From assembly GCA_038093975.1 (NCBI GenBank), contig JBBPTG010000016.1, positions 1-64,000 of the forward strand: a stretch of 64,000 bases of DNA, in the 5' to 3' direction. This document shows positions 21,228 through 34,590 of this stretch, piece by piece. The notes below the pieces were generated by a model. That model did not search any database, was not told the origin of the DNA, and saw nothing but the letters and a program-made list of their open reading frames with translations. The number at the start of each line of letters is the position of its first letter. Positions within the stretch are counted from its first letter, which is position 1. The DNA is from Chalciporus piperatus (Eukaryota > Basidiomycota > Agaricomycetes > Boletales > Boletaceae). The position numbers were made by a program, and so were the translations under genes.

Positions 21228-23669
21228 ATGTTGTCTCAAGGGGTCCTTCTCGCCCTCAGCGTTGGGTTCGTGGTAGCTACGCCTTCGACGAAGAGTGTCG
21301 GGTCCGACCTGTCTTTTCTTTTCCAAAATGATCTGAACTGTAAGTCTAACGGAACTTTCGGTTGGTTGTGTTGCTAACCGCGTACTTGAAGGGCTTACCG
21401 CACCGGACCATAACGGTACCATTCTGATCAGCAAACCCAGTACAAACACCCAGGCTCTCGCGTCTTGCGGCGAACTCTATGAAACACTCCTTCCTACCAA
21501 TGGCACTTACTTCCAGTCTGACATCAACGACCTTGTTCGTTACCTCGCATTGGAGACGTTTCACCCCTCGCAGCGGTACTGGATTCAATCTTCCTCCTCG
21601 GAAACATGCTCCGCAGTCTCCTTGGCCGGCGTACACACTGTCAGCTGCTCGGAGGAGTTGCCAGCGTTATGCTCGCAGAGTGCTCCATACCGTCCCAACA
21701 CCGAGACCGATATGAGCACACGATATCAAGTTGAGGTTCAATCCGGAAATATAACTGTCCTGGGGTAAGGATGTCCGACTTGACGTTACCACGCTGTTAG
21801 TTGACACCAGCATTAGCACCCGCGACCACCTTTCCTTCCGCTTCATCGGCATTCCGTACGCAGATCCCTTCGAACGGTGGACATACTCCAAGGTATACAG
21901 CAGTGCGGGAAATATCACCGCTCTCGCCTACGGATCTCCTTGTACTCAGAACGGTTATGGTTCTGAGGATTGCCTTTACTTGAATGTATACACCCCATAT
22001 CTCCCCCAGGACGCTGCTGCTTCGAAGAGCTTGAAGCCGGTCATGTTCTGGATCCACGGTGGCGCTTATACCGGTGGTGAAGGTAGCGATACCATCTTTG
22101 ATGGAGGCAATCTAGCCAGTCGTAGCGATGTCGTTGTCGTCACCATTAACTATCGGTAGGATAACTTATTTTTTGGAGGATCTCGTCCTGACCTTTATGC
22201 AGCCTGAGCACGATCGGCTTCTTGGCACTGGAAGATGGCTCAACTAACGGCAACTATGGTATCGCAGATCAGGTGGGTTTTTATACCACACCTAACGGCC
22301 ACCGCATTTTTGACGCCACACAGATTACCGCATTGCGTTGGGTGCAAGAACACATTGCTGACTTTGGTGGTGACCCATCCCGTGTTACGATTTTTGGACA
22401 GTCTGCCGGTGCAGGCTCCGTGCGCGCTCTTCTAGCTGCTAAACCTGCATTCGGTCTCTTCGCCGGAGCCATTGCCCAGAGCAATCTCGCTGGATTCGGA
22501 TATGCGAGCACATACTCAAACTACTACACGATCGCTCAAGAGTACAGCGTGGCAGCGCAGCCTCTGATCCAACATGTCGGTTGTGCAAACGCGACCGATG
22601 TCCTAACGTGTTTGCGTGGCATCCCTGCCGAGACTCTTGTCAGTGCACCCACTGTACCAAGGTATTCGATTTTCCGTGGGATAATCCAGAAACTCACAAA
22701 GCGCCAGATATGTCGTCGTTGATGGAACGTACATCACCACCAACCAACTTGAGCTCGACGGCACAGGACCCACAGCACCGGCACATGTGATGTTCGGTTG
22801 GATGAGGGATGACGGTATCGATTTCGCTGGTGCGTGGCCGACGCCGAACACGACCGAAGCCCGGTCGATCATGGGCATCGGGTAGGTACCTTGAACTCCA
22901 TATCACTTCTATGATCGAACGAGTTTTGTTTTGCAGTATCAGTCAAAATTTGACAGACACGATCATCGCTTCTGGTCTTTTCCCGATCCCGTCTAGTGCC
23001 AACACGAATATGACATGGGATTTGGCCAACGTTACTAACCGTGTTGCGACCGATGGTGAATTCCGGTAAGTTTCGAGCTGCAATGATCTTTCCCTATCCT
23101 CACATATGGGTGCAGTTGCTTAGACCAAGCTACTGTGGTTGCTGCTGCGAAGAACAACATCTTCCCGTCGGTGTATACCTACGAGTTCGATAGGAGTTAT
23201 ATGGGCTATATGCCCCTCCCCGACACTTGTGTCCCTGCCGCAACCGAAGAGTATCCCTACGGAGATCCTAACATGCCTTACTTCAGGTAAGATCTCGTTC
23301 TCAGTATAACATACAGTTTCTCACAGAGATACCAGATGCCACTCTGGTGAACTGTACTACGTGTTCGGAACTCTCGGTCAAGACGCTCGTCCCTTCCGTG
23401 ACTGGAATGACCTTATCATGTCGCAAGTCACCGTGGATGCTTGGTCAGCATTCGCAAGGACCTACAACCCGAATCCATCTTTCCTCTACCTTGCTGTGCG
23501 AGGATATACGAACACCACAGAAGCACTGATAAAGCACGACCTTTGGGAACAGGTGAAGCCCTCAACCGCTGCACCACTCCGTATTCTCGATATCCCACTT
23601 TCAAACTCGCCCTACTTAGAACAAGCGCAGTGTGACCTGTTGGGATACCCCTTGACTTACTACAGTTAG
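21228..23669 (+). CDS. Secreted type-B carboxylesterase/lipase
   Basis: Model: join(21228..21339,21392..21764,21811..22155,22203..22272,22324..22661,22708..22881,22937..23065,23116..23286,23336..23669), 9 exons, 681 aa. An N-terminal signal peptide (about residues 1-19, [17 protein letters not shown]) indicates secretion. An extra ~100-residue Cys-containing region precedes the esterase core. The alpha/beta-hydrolase signatures are the [11 protein letters not shown] box, the oxyanion-hole WIHGGAY, the nucleophile elbow GQSAG with Ser327, and the [10 protein letters not shown] box with the catalytic His573. The acid residue lies between and was not assigned with certainty. It hydrolyses ester bonds; substrate unknown. 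Several N-x-S/T sites are present. A decayed paralogue lies just upstream. The exon 2-3 acceptor could alternatively be 6 nt downstream. Confidence 0.93.
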
Positions 23670-23911
23670 TGAAGCGTGCGTGGGGCCACCGGGAAGCGCA
23701 GACTGTCAAGTACTGTGTAAAAAATCTCTACACTGAAATTATGTACAATACCACACGTAACGCTCCTTGGGACTGGGGATTAAACTTTGAGCGCAGATTT
23801 GCAGGGCCCAAGACGACAGAAAGAATCCGCTGCTCGTGCAGATAAAGTCATCATGGTACAGCAAATAAATTGAATTGAGTAAGAGCCAGTCACAAAAGTC
23901 TGCATCGTGAT

Positions 23912-26900
23912 TCAGAATATTCCTAACAAGCTTTCCTCCCCATCCGCTGCCATTTCCTTGAGAACGTCTCGTGCATCCCGAGCTGGTCGCGATATGGCGG
24001 GTCTCTCGTTCGCTACGCTCTCCTTCACTTTCAATGCTACGATACGCAGAACCCCCAACTTAGCGAACACAGTGTCGTCGGGGCTGATTCGGGTATCAGC
24101 GTCCTCAGGCTGAAGCACAGCAAGGATGATGTGGGACGACAGTGGTGATGGCGGAGTCCCTGAAATGAGGTATGCGCTAATGGAAGGGTAAGACAATCGA
24201 AACACGACGATAAAGATGCAACTTCTCACCTGACGATTGACTTCAGGGATTGTGGGTTCGCTGACAACGAAGAGACGAGCCCGGCTATCGCCTGGATGTA
24301 GTGATCTGCAAAAGCAGCAAAGTTAAGCCAAAGTTGGGATCAGCAAAGGTGCCGAAGTTACCTTCATGGGTTTCGCGGAATGCTTCGTGTACCAATTCGA
24401 TACAAGTGTCCCTCACCTTATCCCCAACCCCACCGTGCACATCGGCGCTCCGAACAACATGAGATAATGCCAGAACGAAGCTCGCCGCAACCTCCTCTTC
24501 ACTACCGCGGGCACCACCGACGAGCTCAGTCACTACCGGGTCTACGCGAGGTTGGCTTCGCATGAGAATTCCGAGCGCATCAGCAGCGCGTGTTCGTACA
24601 ACAATGCTAGACGAATCGCTGACAGACTTGACAAACGTCCGTTGCAACTGAGGGAAGAAAGGTTTGACGTGATTTGGAATTCTCTCCAACATAGAAGCAA
24701 GGGCAGATAGGATCGCGGTTTTAACCCCAGGAGGATAAGTCGTCGCTTGCGTCGCAACGCGGATGAGCGGGCCAGTGAAAGGCACGACGAACGGTTTAAT
24801 TGCAGATTCTTCTGTTCGCTCGACGAGATCGCCGATGGCATAGGCGGCATTTTCGCGTTGTTCGTTGCTCCCTGTTGTGAGACCTGCAATGATGATTGGC
24901 ACAGTTGGGGCAACACCCTTTGGTAAGTTGAACCCAGGAACAGTTTGTCCAGGTGCACCCGTCCCCTCGATGGTTCGACGCAGAGGGACGACTAACGGCT
25001 CCAGTTCGTCTTTTGGAACGGACTTGACGAAGGTATCGAATGCTTTCCACGCAGCTGTATGCACTTCAATCTGGGGATCGTCGAATAGAGAAACCAGTTG
25101 CCGAACCCAATCCACTCGGTACAGAGAGGAGTCGAGTTCGGATTGCTCGCAGAACATGGCGAAGAGTGCACATGAACTGGCACGGCGCGTGGGTGCATCA
25201 CTCTTGGTCCTGTGGACAGACGTTAACGGAACAACATATTCAGGAATGGCTACTGAACGCACCACCCGAGGAGTAATAGCATCAACGTATTCAATCCTTC
25301 GGGATCCTCGATAGATCCTAACAGAGCATGGAGTGCTTCATCAAGTGCAGAAAGGAGTTCCTCGCTTTTTTCGTCTTCTAGGACCTTCACCAGAGCATTC
25401 AAGATGACAGTGAGGCGTTTACTGAGTGCATTTCCTGCGACTGTCACAAGAGAAGCAAGAGCGCGAGCATTAAAGACAGTCATCGGTATCGCGATCAATG
25501 TGGGAATCAGAACAGGGAAGACAGTCGATGCGCGGACCTATCACATAGATCAGAAATCACTTACAACCGAACATAGCTAATACTCACCGACATGACCTCC
25601 CGAAGGGCTTGAAGGGCAGTGCCAGAGCTTTCCCCGGGCTGACGAAGGGCTTCCAGCAATGTTGGGATGGTCTGGTCGATGGCCTTGGGTCCGATGTGCT
25701 CTTGCAGCGTGTCAAAGGCTTTCGCCGCTGCCGTCCTCACAGTGCTATCGTCATCGACAAGCGACGTTCGGACCATGTTGATAATATCGATCTCATGGTC
25801 CTCGCGTTGAGTATCAGACGTGCTCTCCCTGTCAAGTCGTTAACACGGAGCTTCCTTCGCGAAGGCAGAACTACGAACATGATGTCAGACAACATGAGGC
25901 AGACACCTTCACGAGTGTGTGGGTCAGGCGAAGAGGCATTATTCTGCAGAATGGGGATAATCTCCCCAAGTATTTTTTCGCCAAACTTGCGGCATAGCTC
26001 AGTGGTCGTGCGATTCGCAGTCTACAATCGGATTAGATACATTGGCGCAAAAATAAGATGGAGTTCACCTCTTGTTGCTCAAACTCTTCACTGGAGCAGA
26101 ACTTGACGAGCTGGCCCACCAACTCGGGCAGAATCGTGCGGACTATGAAATAATCAAGATGAGCTAACTCCCATGACCACTCGAACATAATCACGCGTAC
26201 CAGTTTTTGGCGTGTTGTGAACGAGAGCCTTCCAGATATGAATAGACGATTGACGGACGACGCTGACCGCATCTTGCCTGGCTAGATACAATGCCGACAG
26301 AATGCGATCGCGCCGCTCGGCACCTAAGACATCCGTCAGCGCACGACGAGAAGACTCTGCCACAACCGCTTCTGCCATCTCTTCTTCGTCACCGATCTCC
26401 GGTTTACTCGAGATACCAGAGACCTTGAACAATAGCTCTCCTACCAAGGTGATCGATGATTGCTAAAACGGATGGGGTTGGGCTGGTCGGTCGGGGCTGC
26501 AATAATGAGGAAACGTACCCTGATGCGCCACCCTGGGTCGAACATGCCCTGTTCGAGTTCCGGCAACAAAAGATCGATGGCCTTGGTCGAATAGTTTGTG
26601 ACGATCATCCGACCAGCTCTCATGGCTGCCTCGCGCACATACTCCTCTGCGTCCGAAAGCCCACTGAGGATAGGCGAAATGATCTTGGGAAGGTGGGGCT
26701 GGAAGCGATTCCCAAACGTCGCAGGCAGATAGACAAGCAGTGACATGAACCCTTCGCGTATGGTACTCCTTGGAGACTGGGCATTCGCAATGATGTCAGG
26801 AAGCAGACCTTCGAGTCTCTCCATGCCAAGTCCGGACAGAACCTCACTCAGACCTTGGGCGGCACCCTGGCGATCGACACCAGATGTCTCTGTCTTGAGC

Positions 26901-29900
26901 GTCCTAAGCAGTCCAGGAACGAGGTCTGGGAAATGAACCTCTCCGAGACGCTCGACGAGCGTCCCGAGCGTCTTGGCTGCAGTCGCACGTGCCTCTGGGA
27001 CAGGATCGACAAGGACGACGTGAACCATTGGCAACAAGCTTGAAAGGTAGGGGACGAAATCTTTGGAGTCCGTCAGAGATGCCAAGTTACCCACGATCTG
27101 CGCAGCCTTCTTCTTGCCGTCCGCGCCCCGCTCTCTCAAACCACGTTCAATGATTGGAATGACCTGTCAGGTGAGGGTTCAAATGAGTTGTCGCAAATTG
27201 GAAAATCTACTTACCAGAGCCAAGGACGAGTGATCGATATAATGCATGAACGACGTCTTGAGGAGCGCCGATAGAGCATTCGTCGTCTTCGTAGGATCCA
27301 CGAGAGCTTTCAGCAGCGTAGGGACCAAAGCTTGAATCTCAGGATTACTGATCACCTCTCCAAACTGCTTTAAACTCTTGTTCGCGGAGGTCTTGACTTG
27401 CGCATGCGTATCCATGAGAGCACCCGTTAATCGAGGAACGACGATTGGGAGGGAGAGTGACAGTTGTCTCGGTGAGCAGTAAGCCATCATTCCCAACAGC
27501 TCAATGGAGCCTTTCTTTGATCGCCACTGCTTTTCGTCAAGACCGGAAAGCAAAGAAGGAAGGATAAGCTTGACACCATAGCCCGACATGTTCCCCATGA
27601 TAACCCGTGCAACATCCTGCGCCGCCTCGCGTACCTCCGCAGTGGCATCTCCGAATGCGGTAAGGAGGATCGGAAGAATGAACGCGATGTACGGCTCGAA
27701 CAGTCGACCGAGGGTGTTGGACAACGTCTCGAAGGCAAACATTGCTCCCTGACGGAGTTCAAAACGCTTCTTCTCCTCGGCGGCGACACGCAAGCGATTG
27801 ATGACATCGTGTTGCTTCAGGGCGCTGATACCTAGACCTTTGATCGCCCCAGCCAAACCGTAGGCTGCACCACGCCGTGCAGCATACTTGGGGCCATCGA
27901 ACAGCTCGCTAAAGAGATGGTCGATCAACTGTTCGCTACGATCGCCCATCAACTTCACGAGGGGGGTGAGACAATCAGAAACCGCGATCTGTACTTGCTC
28001 GGAGGGCGTCTTGAGCGCTTCAACCAATCGGTCCACGATTCCCGGGATGCGTGGATCGGAGGCCTCGAGGTGTCGAGCCGCCCGGCCAAACAGGATAACG
28101 ACTGCTTCCTTGACCTGATCCCCTGTGTCGCTCGCAGGACTCGGGCCAGCCAGATGGGTCTCGAACGTCGACAAAAGACCAGCGAGTTGGGATGCGCCAT
28201 GATGATCGATGACGGCGGCACCAGCCTGCAGCATCTCCCGCCGGACATCTTGCGACCGGTCACCCAATGCTTCATCCTGGATCAGGAATTTGAAGAAAGG
28301 CTCGACCTGTGTCTCAGGGAAGGATGATGCGAGTCGTCCGAATGTTGCCGCAATTGCAACACGAGTCGACCATGGATCTGCGCGATCCAAGCTTTGCGCG
28401 ATAACCATCCCCTATTCGTATGTTCATGGATGCCAATCATATCAGGATAAGCGAGTACCCACGTATTGATCAAATTCGGGAGCGAGCATCTTGGCCTGAG
28501 TGAATTCATCAGGAGTCTATTGGCTGATGACGCCAAGAACATTACTACACCCACCTTCTCCCGGTATAGGTCTTGAAGCGCGACAATGGTCTTCTTGCTC
28601 GCCTGAGGATGATGCTCCACAGCTTCTGCAATCGCTGTTGCCGAACTCGCCCTCACGTACAGATTATCGTGACCTAGAGAAGTCATCAATTTCCGTCAGA
28701 ACCTCGGCATCATCCGAATAAAGCGGGCAGAACCTCACCTAAGAAATCAAGCATATCTTTGAGGAAATCCTCTGATACATCGAGGCCATTATCCTCCCAT
28801 ACGTGAGTCGCTAAACGAGCATTCTGCTCGTCTTCGTCATGACAAGCCACCCAAAGCTGGGGTGACCAGTCAAGGTCCGTCAAGTCGAACGGCTGAGGAG
28901 AAACGCAAGTCTCGTCAAAATCCTGGAAGGATGGGAAACGTGGACATGCCGCTTACCTGAATTGCCAGTAAACACGAATTTCGAACATGGGTCTCTTGAA
29001 GTAGCGTCCCATCGATCAACACCTTGACTTCCTCTTTCGTCGCACTGGCTTGGATCGCCTCTCCTAGATCGATGAGCAGGGACGATGCTTCCTTACTGAG
29101 TCTTGGCTGATTCCTGATGATGTGTAATACATGCTCCACGGTGGATTTACGGGGAAAGGCGAGATCAGAGTCTGTGCGCGGTGAGAAACCCGAGTCCAAT
29201 GCGTGAATGAGCTAACGTACATTCGTTGAGATGGAATTTGATCACATCGAGGATAAGTGAAATTTGTTCCAAGGCTTCTTCGTCGTCTGAAACAGCAACG
29301 CCTCCTCTACGTGCGACTTGACTGAGCAGAAAGAATGCGAAGGAGAACGTCGCTGCATCGAACGGTGCCTGTTCCGAGAGCGTTCGTAGCCTGTACAACA
29401 CACGAAGCACGAGAGCTGCAGACACCAAGACACATCAATCAAGGTTCGCCAGAGACTCGCCAATAAAATTTCAAGGCGAGTGAGCGATGAAGTATCACTC
29501 ACAGTTCAGGGGCTCAGCCCGTTGTTCCTCGGGGACACACTCGACCTCCAGGGCCCTCAATATGGCCACACCGACCCACTTCCGGATCGTTTCCAGTCTC
29601 TCCGAGCAGCACATCGCCAGTTGGACGAACGTCTGAAACGCGTCGTCGCCCACCAACCGTGTACATCCAGTCCCCATCGCACCCTCCAACACCAATTCCG
29701 CGATTGGTTTGACGTATCCTCTTGTTACTCTGACCGTCTCCTCATTCGCACCCGCGGCGGACGAAGCGCAGACAGCGACGACGCTTCGAACGAATGCGAG
29801 TCCCCGTAAGAGGTTCGACCGCAAGGAAGACACCCGTTGACGAACGACGGCCTCTTTCTTGAGTTGGCTCTGAACCAGCGCCTGCGCTTGCTTGGAGAGC

Positions 29901-32900
29901 GTCGTAGATGTTGCGCCTTTTTTGGATGCAATTGACTGACGCAGTTCGGCTTCCCATTTCGCGATGTCAGCGCCCTTTCCTTTCTTCGGGCCTTCGTCTT
30001 GCTTCTGGGAGGAGAGAACTAAGACGAAGATGAGGATAAGAGTAAACGAATATTGACACCAACCCACCATCGACGTATGTCGTTCCTTCTGGCGTTTCCC
30101 AAATACCTAAATCTTCCTCTGTCAACCTAATTAAAGCCTTCGCATCAATATCCAACCGGAGCTGATCCACGATGCAGGGTAGGACCACTTCAGGGCAGAC
30201 GAACGCAAGGGTGCTGACTGAGCGGTAGCTAGCATCCGCAAAACCAGACTGTATTAACGCGACCGCGCAGGAAGACACCGTCAACGGTCGCAGCTTAGTG
30301 GGATATTTTTCATCGGGGAGCTTACCTTGAAATCCATAGCTGACGCCTCGAGAACGTTCTTCATTGCTTGGTCGACGTTGCTACTAACAACATCATGCGG
30401 ATCTGCACCCGCTCTTTGACATAGCTCAATCCACAATAGCTTTGAAGCACCACCTATGAGGAAGAAACCAAGATCAGTCATGAAACTAACCGTATGAGGT
30501 AACGCACTGATCACGGGATGGTGTGCCAACACCACCAAATTCACGACCAACAAGTTTCTGAGCGTCTTATCCAATGATGGTCTCTTCTCGTCGCCGAAAT
30601 TCGCAAGGGTCAATAGTAGCTCAGCGTATCGCCGCTGTTTGTTCACCGCCGGTTTTTCTTGTTCCTCGGCGGACGGCGCGGGTGTGGTCGTTTTACTTAG
30701 CGCGACGGGTTTCACGAGCGAAGACGTGAGCGCGTCACGCATGACAATGTTTAGAAGCTCAGGGTGTCGAACGACGGTCTCCCCAAGACTTTGAATAGCA
30801 GTTCTTCGGACGTCCGAGAATTGCGAATGAACAGAGAGATGTATGAAGATGGAACCCAATGAAATTCTACGAACACGAAGAGCGCAGTCTTCAGTTGGAC
30901 CAGAAGCGCCAGAAGTCTTCGAAGACACACCTCAAATTATGGTTCTTGAGAAACTCGGGTTCGAGCTTCGGGATCGCGAGATCGGCGGCGCGGAGCAACC
31001 AAACTTCTTCCTCAGCATCGTTGATCTTTTGGTACACTTTGTCCCAGATAAGGAACGAGGGCTTTGTCGAGGTTCCCGTGAGGACGTCCACGGATACACT
31101 ACGAGATACAAGATCATCTATGGGGCCAATAGATTTCATAGGGTCAGCCGACAATCCCATAGGGTGCGCGGAGATGACAGCCAAGCACGTACCGAATTGT
31201 CCGGACTTTGCCATTGGGCCAAGCAATACAGCCAATGCCACATAACCCTCCAAAGCACCTGCTGCGTTTCCCAACGGGTTCGCGGCCACTGTTTTCAAAC
31301 ACACCTCTAGTGCACCCGCCATGGCCCTGGCGAACGTCTTCGCGGAATCGTTTTTCTCCCATTCTACCTCCCCAAGATCGCATAAGGCAGCACCAATAAC
31401 ACTTACAAACGCCCGCTTCATTACTGGCTTGCTACTATTCATCTCTTTTGCGATAAGGGCGGTGACATCAGCGGGTACGGCAGTGCCATTTATAAGAAGG
31501 TGGGTAAGGTGGGAAGGAAGCGTGCGTGCAAGAAGGGATGTGGCGATGTCGTTGGTTTCTTTGGCTATCAACGTCGGGAGAGCGGTGATGAGTTTCATCG
31601 AAGCAGCATCGTTCTTGGGAACCATCGATAACATTGTATATAGCGTGACACGGTGATCTGTGCCGGTGGTCTTTCCGGCCATTGGGAGAGCAAGTATTTC
31701 TGAAACTGCGTTCTCGACAAATTCTGGGGGGAATTTGGCTGCTAGGACCTTGAAGAAAGGTGTGGCTTGCGCTCGGACTGATGGATTACTCGATTTCGCC
31801 GAATTGAGAGAAGCGGTTAGAAGTTTCTTAAGGGCGGGAAGATCGAGAGGGTGAGAGTAGGCCACTAGGAAGTCGCTGATGACTGAACAATGTCTAGCGT
31901 CGGAGCGGAAAGGGGCGAAATAAGGAAACTTACCACTCAGCGAGTACTCTGGAGAGCGAAGGAGTGCTTTTTCCATCGTGGGCAGGATTGTAGCTGAGAG
32001 ATCGTCAGGACTGACAGCGGTACGTATGAAGTCGTGGAGTGCGCTCTGAGAATGATAAGTTAGATAAACATGAGCGGTGTGAATTGCCGGGTCGGACGCA
32101 CGGAGGAGTGTGCGGGGACCGCCGTCTTGGACATGAGGACTTGGGACGCATACAAGCTAATGATGTCTTCCTGAATAAATTCAACAAGATAAGCATCGGG
32201 AGATTAGTAATAGACTAACCTTGATTGGTTGAGGTATTTGCTTGAGAGATTCGTCCTTGACGTCTTTAAGGCGTATCGTTACATCGACGGCTGTGCTCAG
32301 AAGGGAGAGGTAGACGAGGGGCGTCTGGCTAGATTTGACTTGCGTGATGAGCGTTGACATGAGGAAGTGAAGGTGCCCCGGGGCAGAACGTAACGCTCTG
32401 CGCGTCCGAACGAGCGCGCTTTTCTGCATGGTGGGCTTAGAGCGAGTGGATTGATTGAGTTCAAGATCGAGGAGATTGGCAAATACGTCAACAATGACGC
32501 GCCACGAATCGGTGGACACGAAGCTTTCTGAGGAGGAAAGACACGTAGTATATATACCGCAAGACCAGTTCAAGAGGACGAAGATATCTGATGGAGCGTA
32601 AGAACTTCAGAGAGCTAAGCGCATCGATGGACGGGTAAGATGACGATGAGACAAACCTGGAGCTTCGTTTCGATATGTGTGATACCTCGTTCGAAAGCCA
32701 TCCTAGAACTTGCTCCAGGACGCCTAGCTTTGGTGCGTCGCGCATAGACTCGTCCCTCTCGATCATTCGCATGCCAATGACCTCGATGGCATCACGGGAT
32801 ACGCTATCGACGTATCGAGGATATGTTTGGGTTAAGAGTCTAAATACATCCATGATCTGCGACAGACTGAGAGCTGAGACGAAGATGTATGTTAGCACGC

Positions 32901-33094
32901 TCAGATGGTGCGAAGCAAGAGATCAACCTACATTGGTTAACCACCCAAAGGAGGTCTTCGCTGAGGAACTCGATACGGGCTTTTGTGCTACTTGAGAGCA
33001 GTTGTGTCTGTGCGATTTGAACCGAGTTCTGCCAGTCGTCGAGGACGCGGTCGCGTGTCCAGACTGGTCCTACCGGTTGATCATCCTCGTCCAT
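23912..33094 (-). CDS. GCN1: GCN1, activator of the eIF2-alpha kinase GCN2
   Basis: Model: complement(join(23912..24176,24230..24305,24362..25209,25263..25537,25588..25828,25879..26021,26069..26142,26201..26462,26519..27163,27215..28411,28463..28495,28555..28673,28739..28892,28957..29171,29221..29415,29503..30018,30068..30248,30326..30453,30508..30866,30931..31882,31934..32045,32102..32170,32220..32604,32657..32873,32932..33094)), 25 exons, 2,607 aa, the usual GCN1 size. The protein is HEAT repeats throughout. Diagnostic stretches are RGAAYGLAGAIKGLG (27.8 kb), AYAIGDLVERTEESAIKPFV (24.8 kb) and VRTRAADALGILMRSQPRVD. The 27.2-28.4 kb region is the eEF3-like core. GCN1 binds collided or stalled ribosomes with GCN20 and activates GCN2 in amino-acid starvation. 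I start at Met 33094; the frame stays open to a Met at 33388, which would add 98 residues. Confidence 0.95.
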
Positions 33095-33835
33095 GTCAGG
33101 CTGTGGAACTGAGTGAGCCAACCAGGAGTGGATATCTGATCTACCTAGGGCTTTATGAGGGCCCTCGCGTGATTTTAGTTTTGCAAAAGTGTTGATGCGA
33201 GTCAGGATGGCAGCGAGATCAATGTCGACGACAGCGACGGCAGCATCGACCTTGCAGAGATCTGGGTTGCATGACCTTCCATATTTGGTATAGTGTTGAT
33301 CTCGGGGTGCATCACTAAACCTTGATGGGGAAATGAGTTCGAGGTACTTGGCGAACTCAGAACTGTAAGTTGAGTGGCGAAGAAGCACACTAGTCGCAAC
33401 GCTTAAGAGATGGTCTCAGATAATTTATCGCCTCTTGTCTTCCTTCCACGACCATCTCCGCCCTCGTCCCCGTCGTTTCGCTGCAAGTGAAAACCCGCAG
33501 CAGTCGAGTCTAAGGTCGTGGTCGTTCATTGGGAGCCAACAACTACTTACCGTCCCATCAAACTGGGCTATTGAATTCTTCGAGTCGTGTATGTGCGTGA
33601 TCTCGTCTTCTCTCCTTCGATATGTCAACGCTCCATCCTCGCTGCCTGCACGGGCCCACAACCTGCACCGTACTCACGCAGCGTATAACAGATGACCTTT
33701 CTCTGCCTGTACAAATCTGTCACACTCCTTTGTGCTCTTCCATAGTTCCTATCCTCCATCCCTATTGTTCCAGGTAAATGTTCAACACACTAGACAAACC
33801 CGAGATGTTGACCCCCACCGACAGTGATCTAGGCA
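33095..33835. promoter_or_regulatory. Divergent promoter region GCN1 / small membrane protein
   Basis: About 740 bp separate two divergent starts. It may include an N-terminal extension of GCN1 (33095-33388). A short upstream frame starts at 33780 and overlaps the start of the plus-strand gene in another frame, which could lower its translation. CT-rich tracts at 33700-33780 are typical of fungal start regions. Confidence 0.4.
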
Positions 33836-34590
33836 ATGCCCTTTACCGACGGAGACAATCTCGCCCCTGAGCCAACTGCCATCCCTTCCAGTCCCCCAAC
33901 CTACTCTCCGCCCACAGACACCGACATGGCAGCTGTTGCCATAACGGTTTCCGTCGTCGGTGTTATCATGTTTGTCCTCATCACTTGGCTAGTCATCCGT
34001 CTCCGTCGCTCTTCTGCTTCCCAAACAGGCTTCTCTACATCGCATCCGAAATCCTCTCGTCCCGCATCCAACATGTCCTACCGCTTCCGTCCCTCCTTCG
34101 CGCCTTCTGAAGCCTCGTCCAAATTTGGGTTTGGTAAGTGTTGAGCCGACACTAGTCTGTCTGTGTTTGATGCTAACTTACGCGATCTGTCTAATTTATG
34201 TAAACCTAATTCCAACTACAACCCGCTACTCCGATGGCATCATCATTGCTGATAGCACGAAAGCCCTTGCGTCTTTCTCACCAACGCGAGGACGGTAGCT
34301 GGGACTTTGCCGACCGTGATTACTCTAAAGAAAACCCCTTTGAGAAAGCCATCTTGACGAAACATCGTCCACCTCCAACCTCTACGCCCACCTCCCCCTC
34401 CACACCCGCTCCGTTATACTCTCCCCGTGCAAAGCGTTCGAGCATGTACAAGGATGAATTTGGTCCACGCACACCCTCGACCCCGGGCACACCGTCTTCT
34501 CTGGAGTTCGTCGAACCACCCCCACCGGCGTACTGCAAGGATGGCACCTCATGGCCGTTGTACCATCCAAAAGATCTCCCTCCATGCTGA
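33836..34590 (+). CDS. Small single-pass membrane protein, unknown
   Basis: Model: join(33836..34133,34256..34590), 210 aa. A short Pro/Ser-rich N-terminus (about 30 residues) precedes one transmembrane helix (residues 31-53, AVAITVSVVGVIMFVLITW), then a basic RLRR stop-transfer motif. The remaining ~155 residues are a Pro/Ser/Thr-rich cytoplasmic tail. The layout (short extracellular part, one helix, disordered tail) is common for fungal sensor-like or cell-wall-associated proteins, but no family is recognised. It is divergent from GCN1. Confidence 0.7.

Noticed and set aside
33095..33388. GCN1 starting at 33388
   Set aside because: The frame is open, but the residues do not recall the GCN1 N-terminus while those after Met 33094 do; kept as an alternative only.
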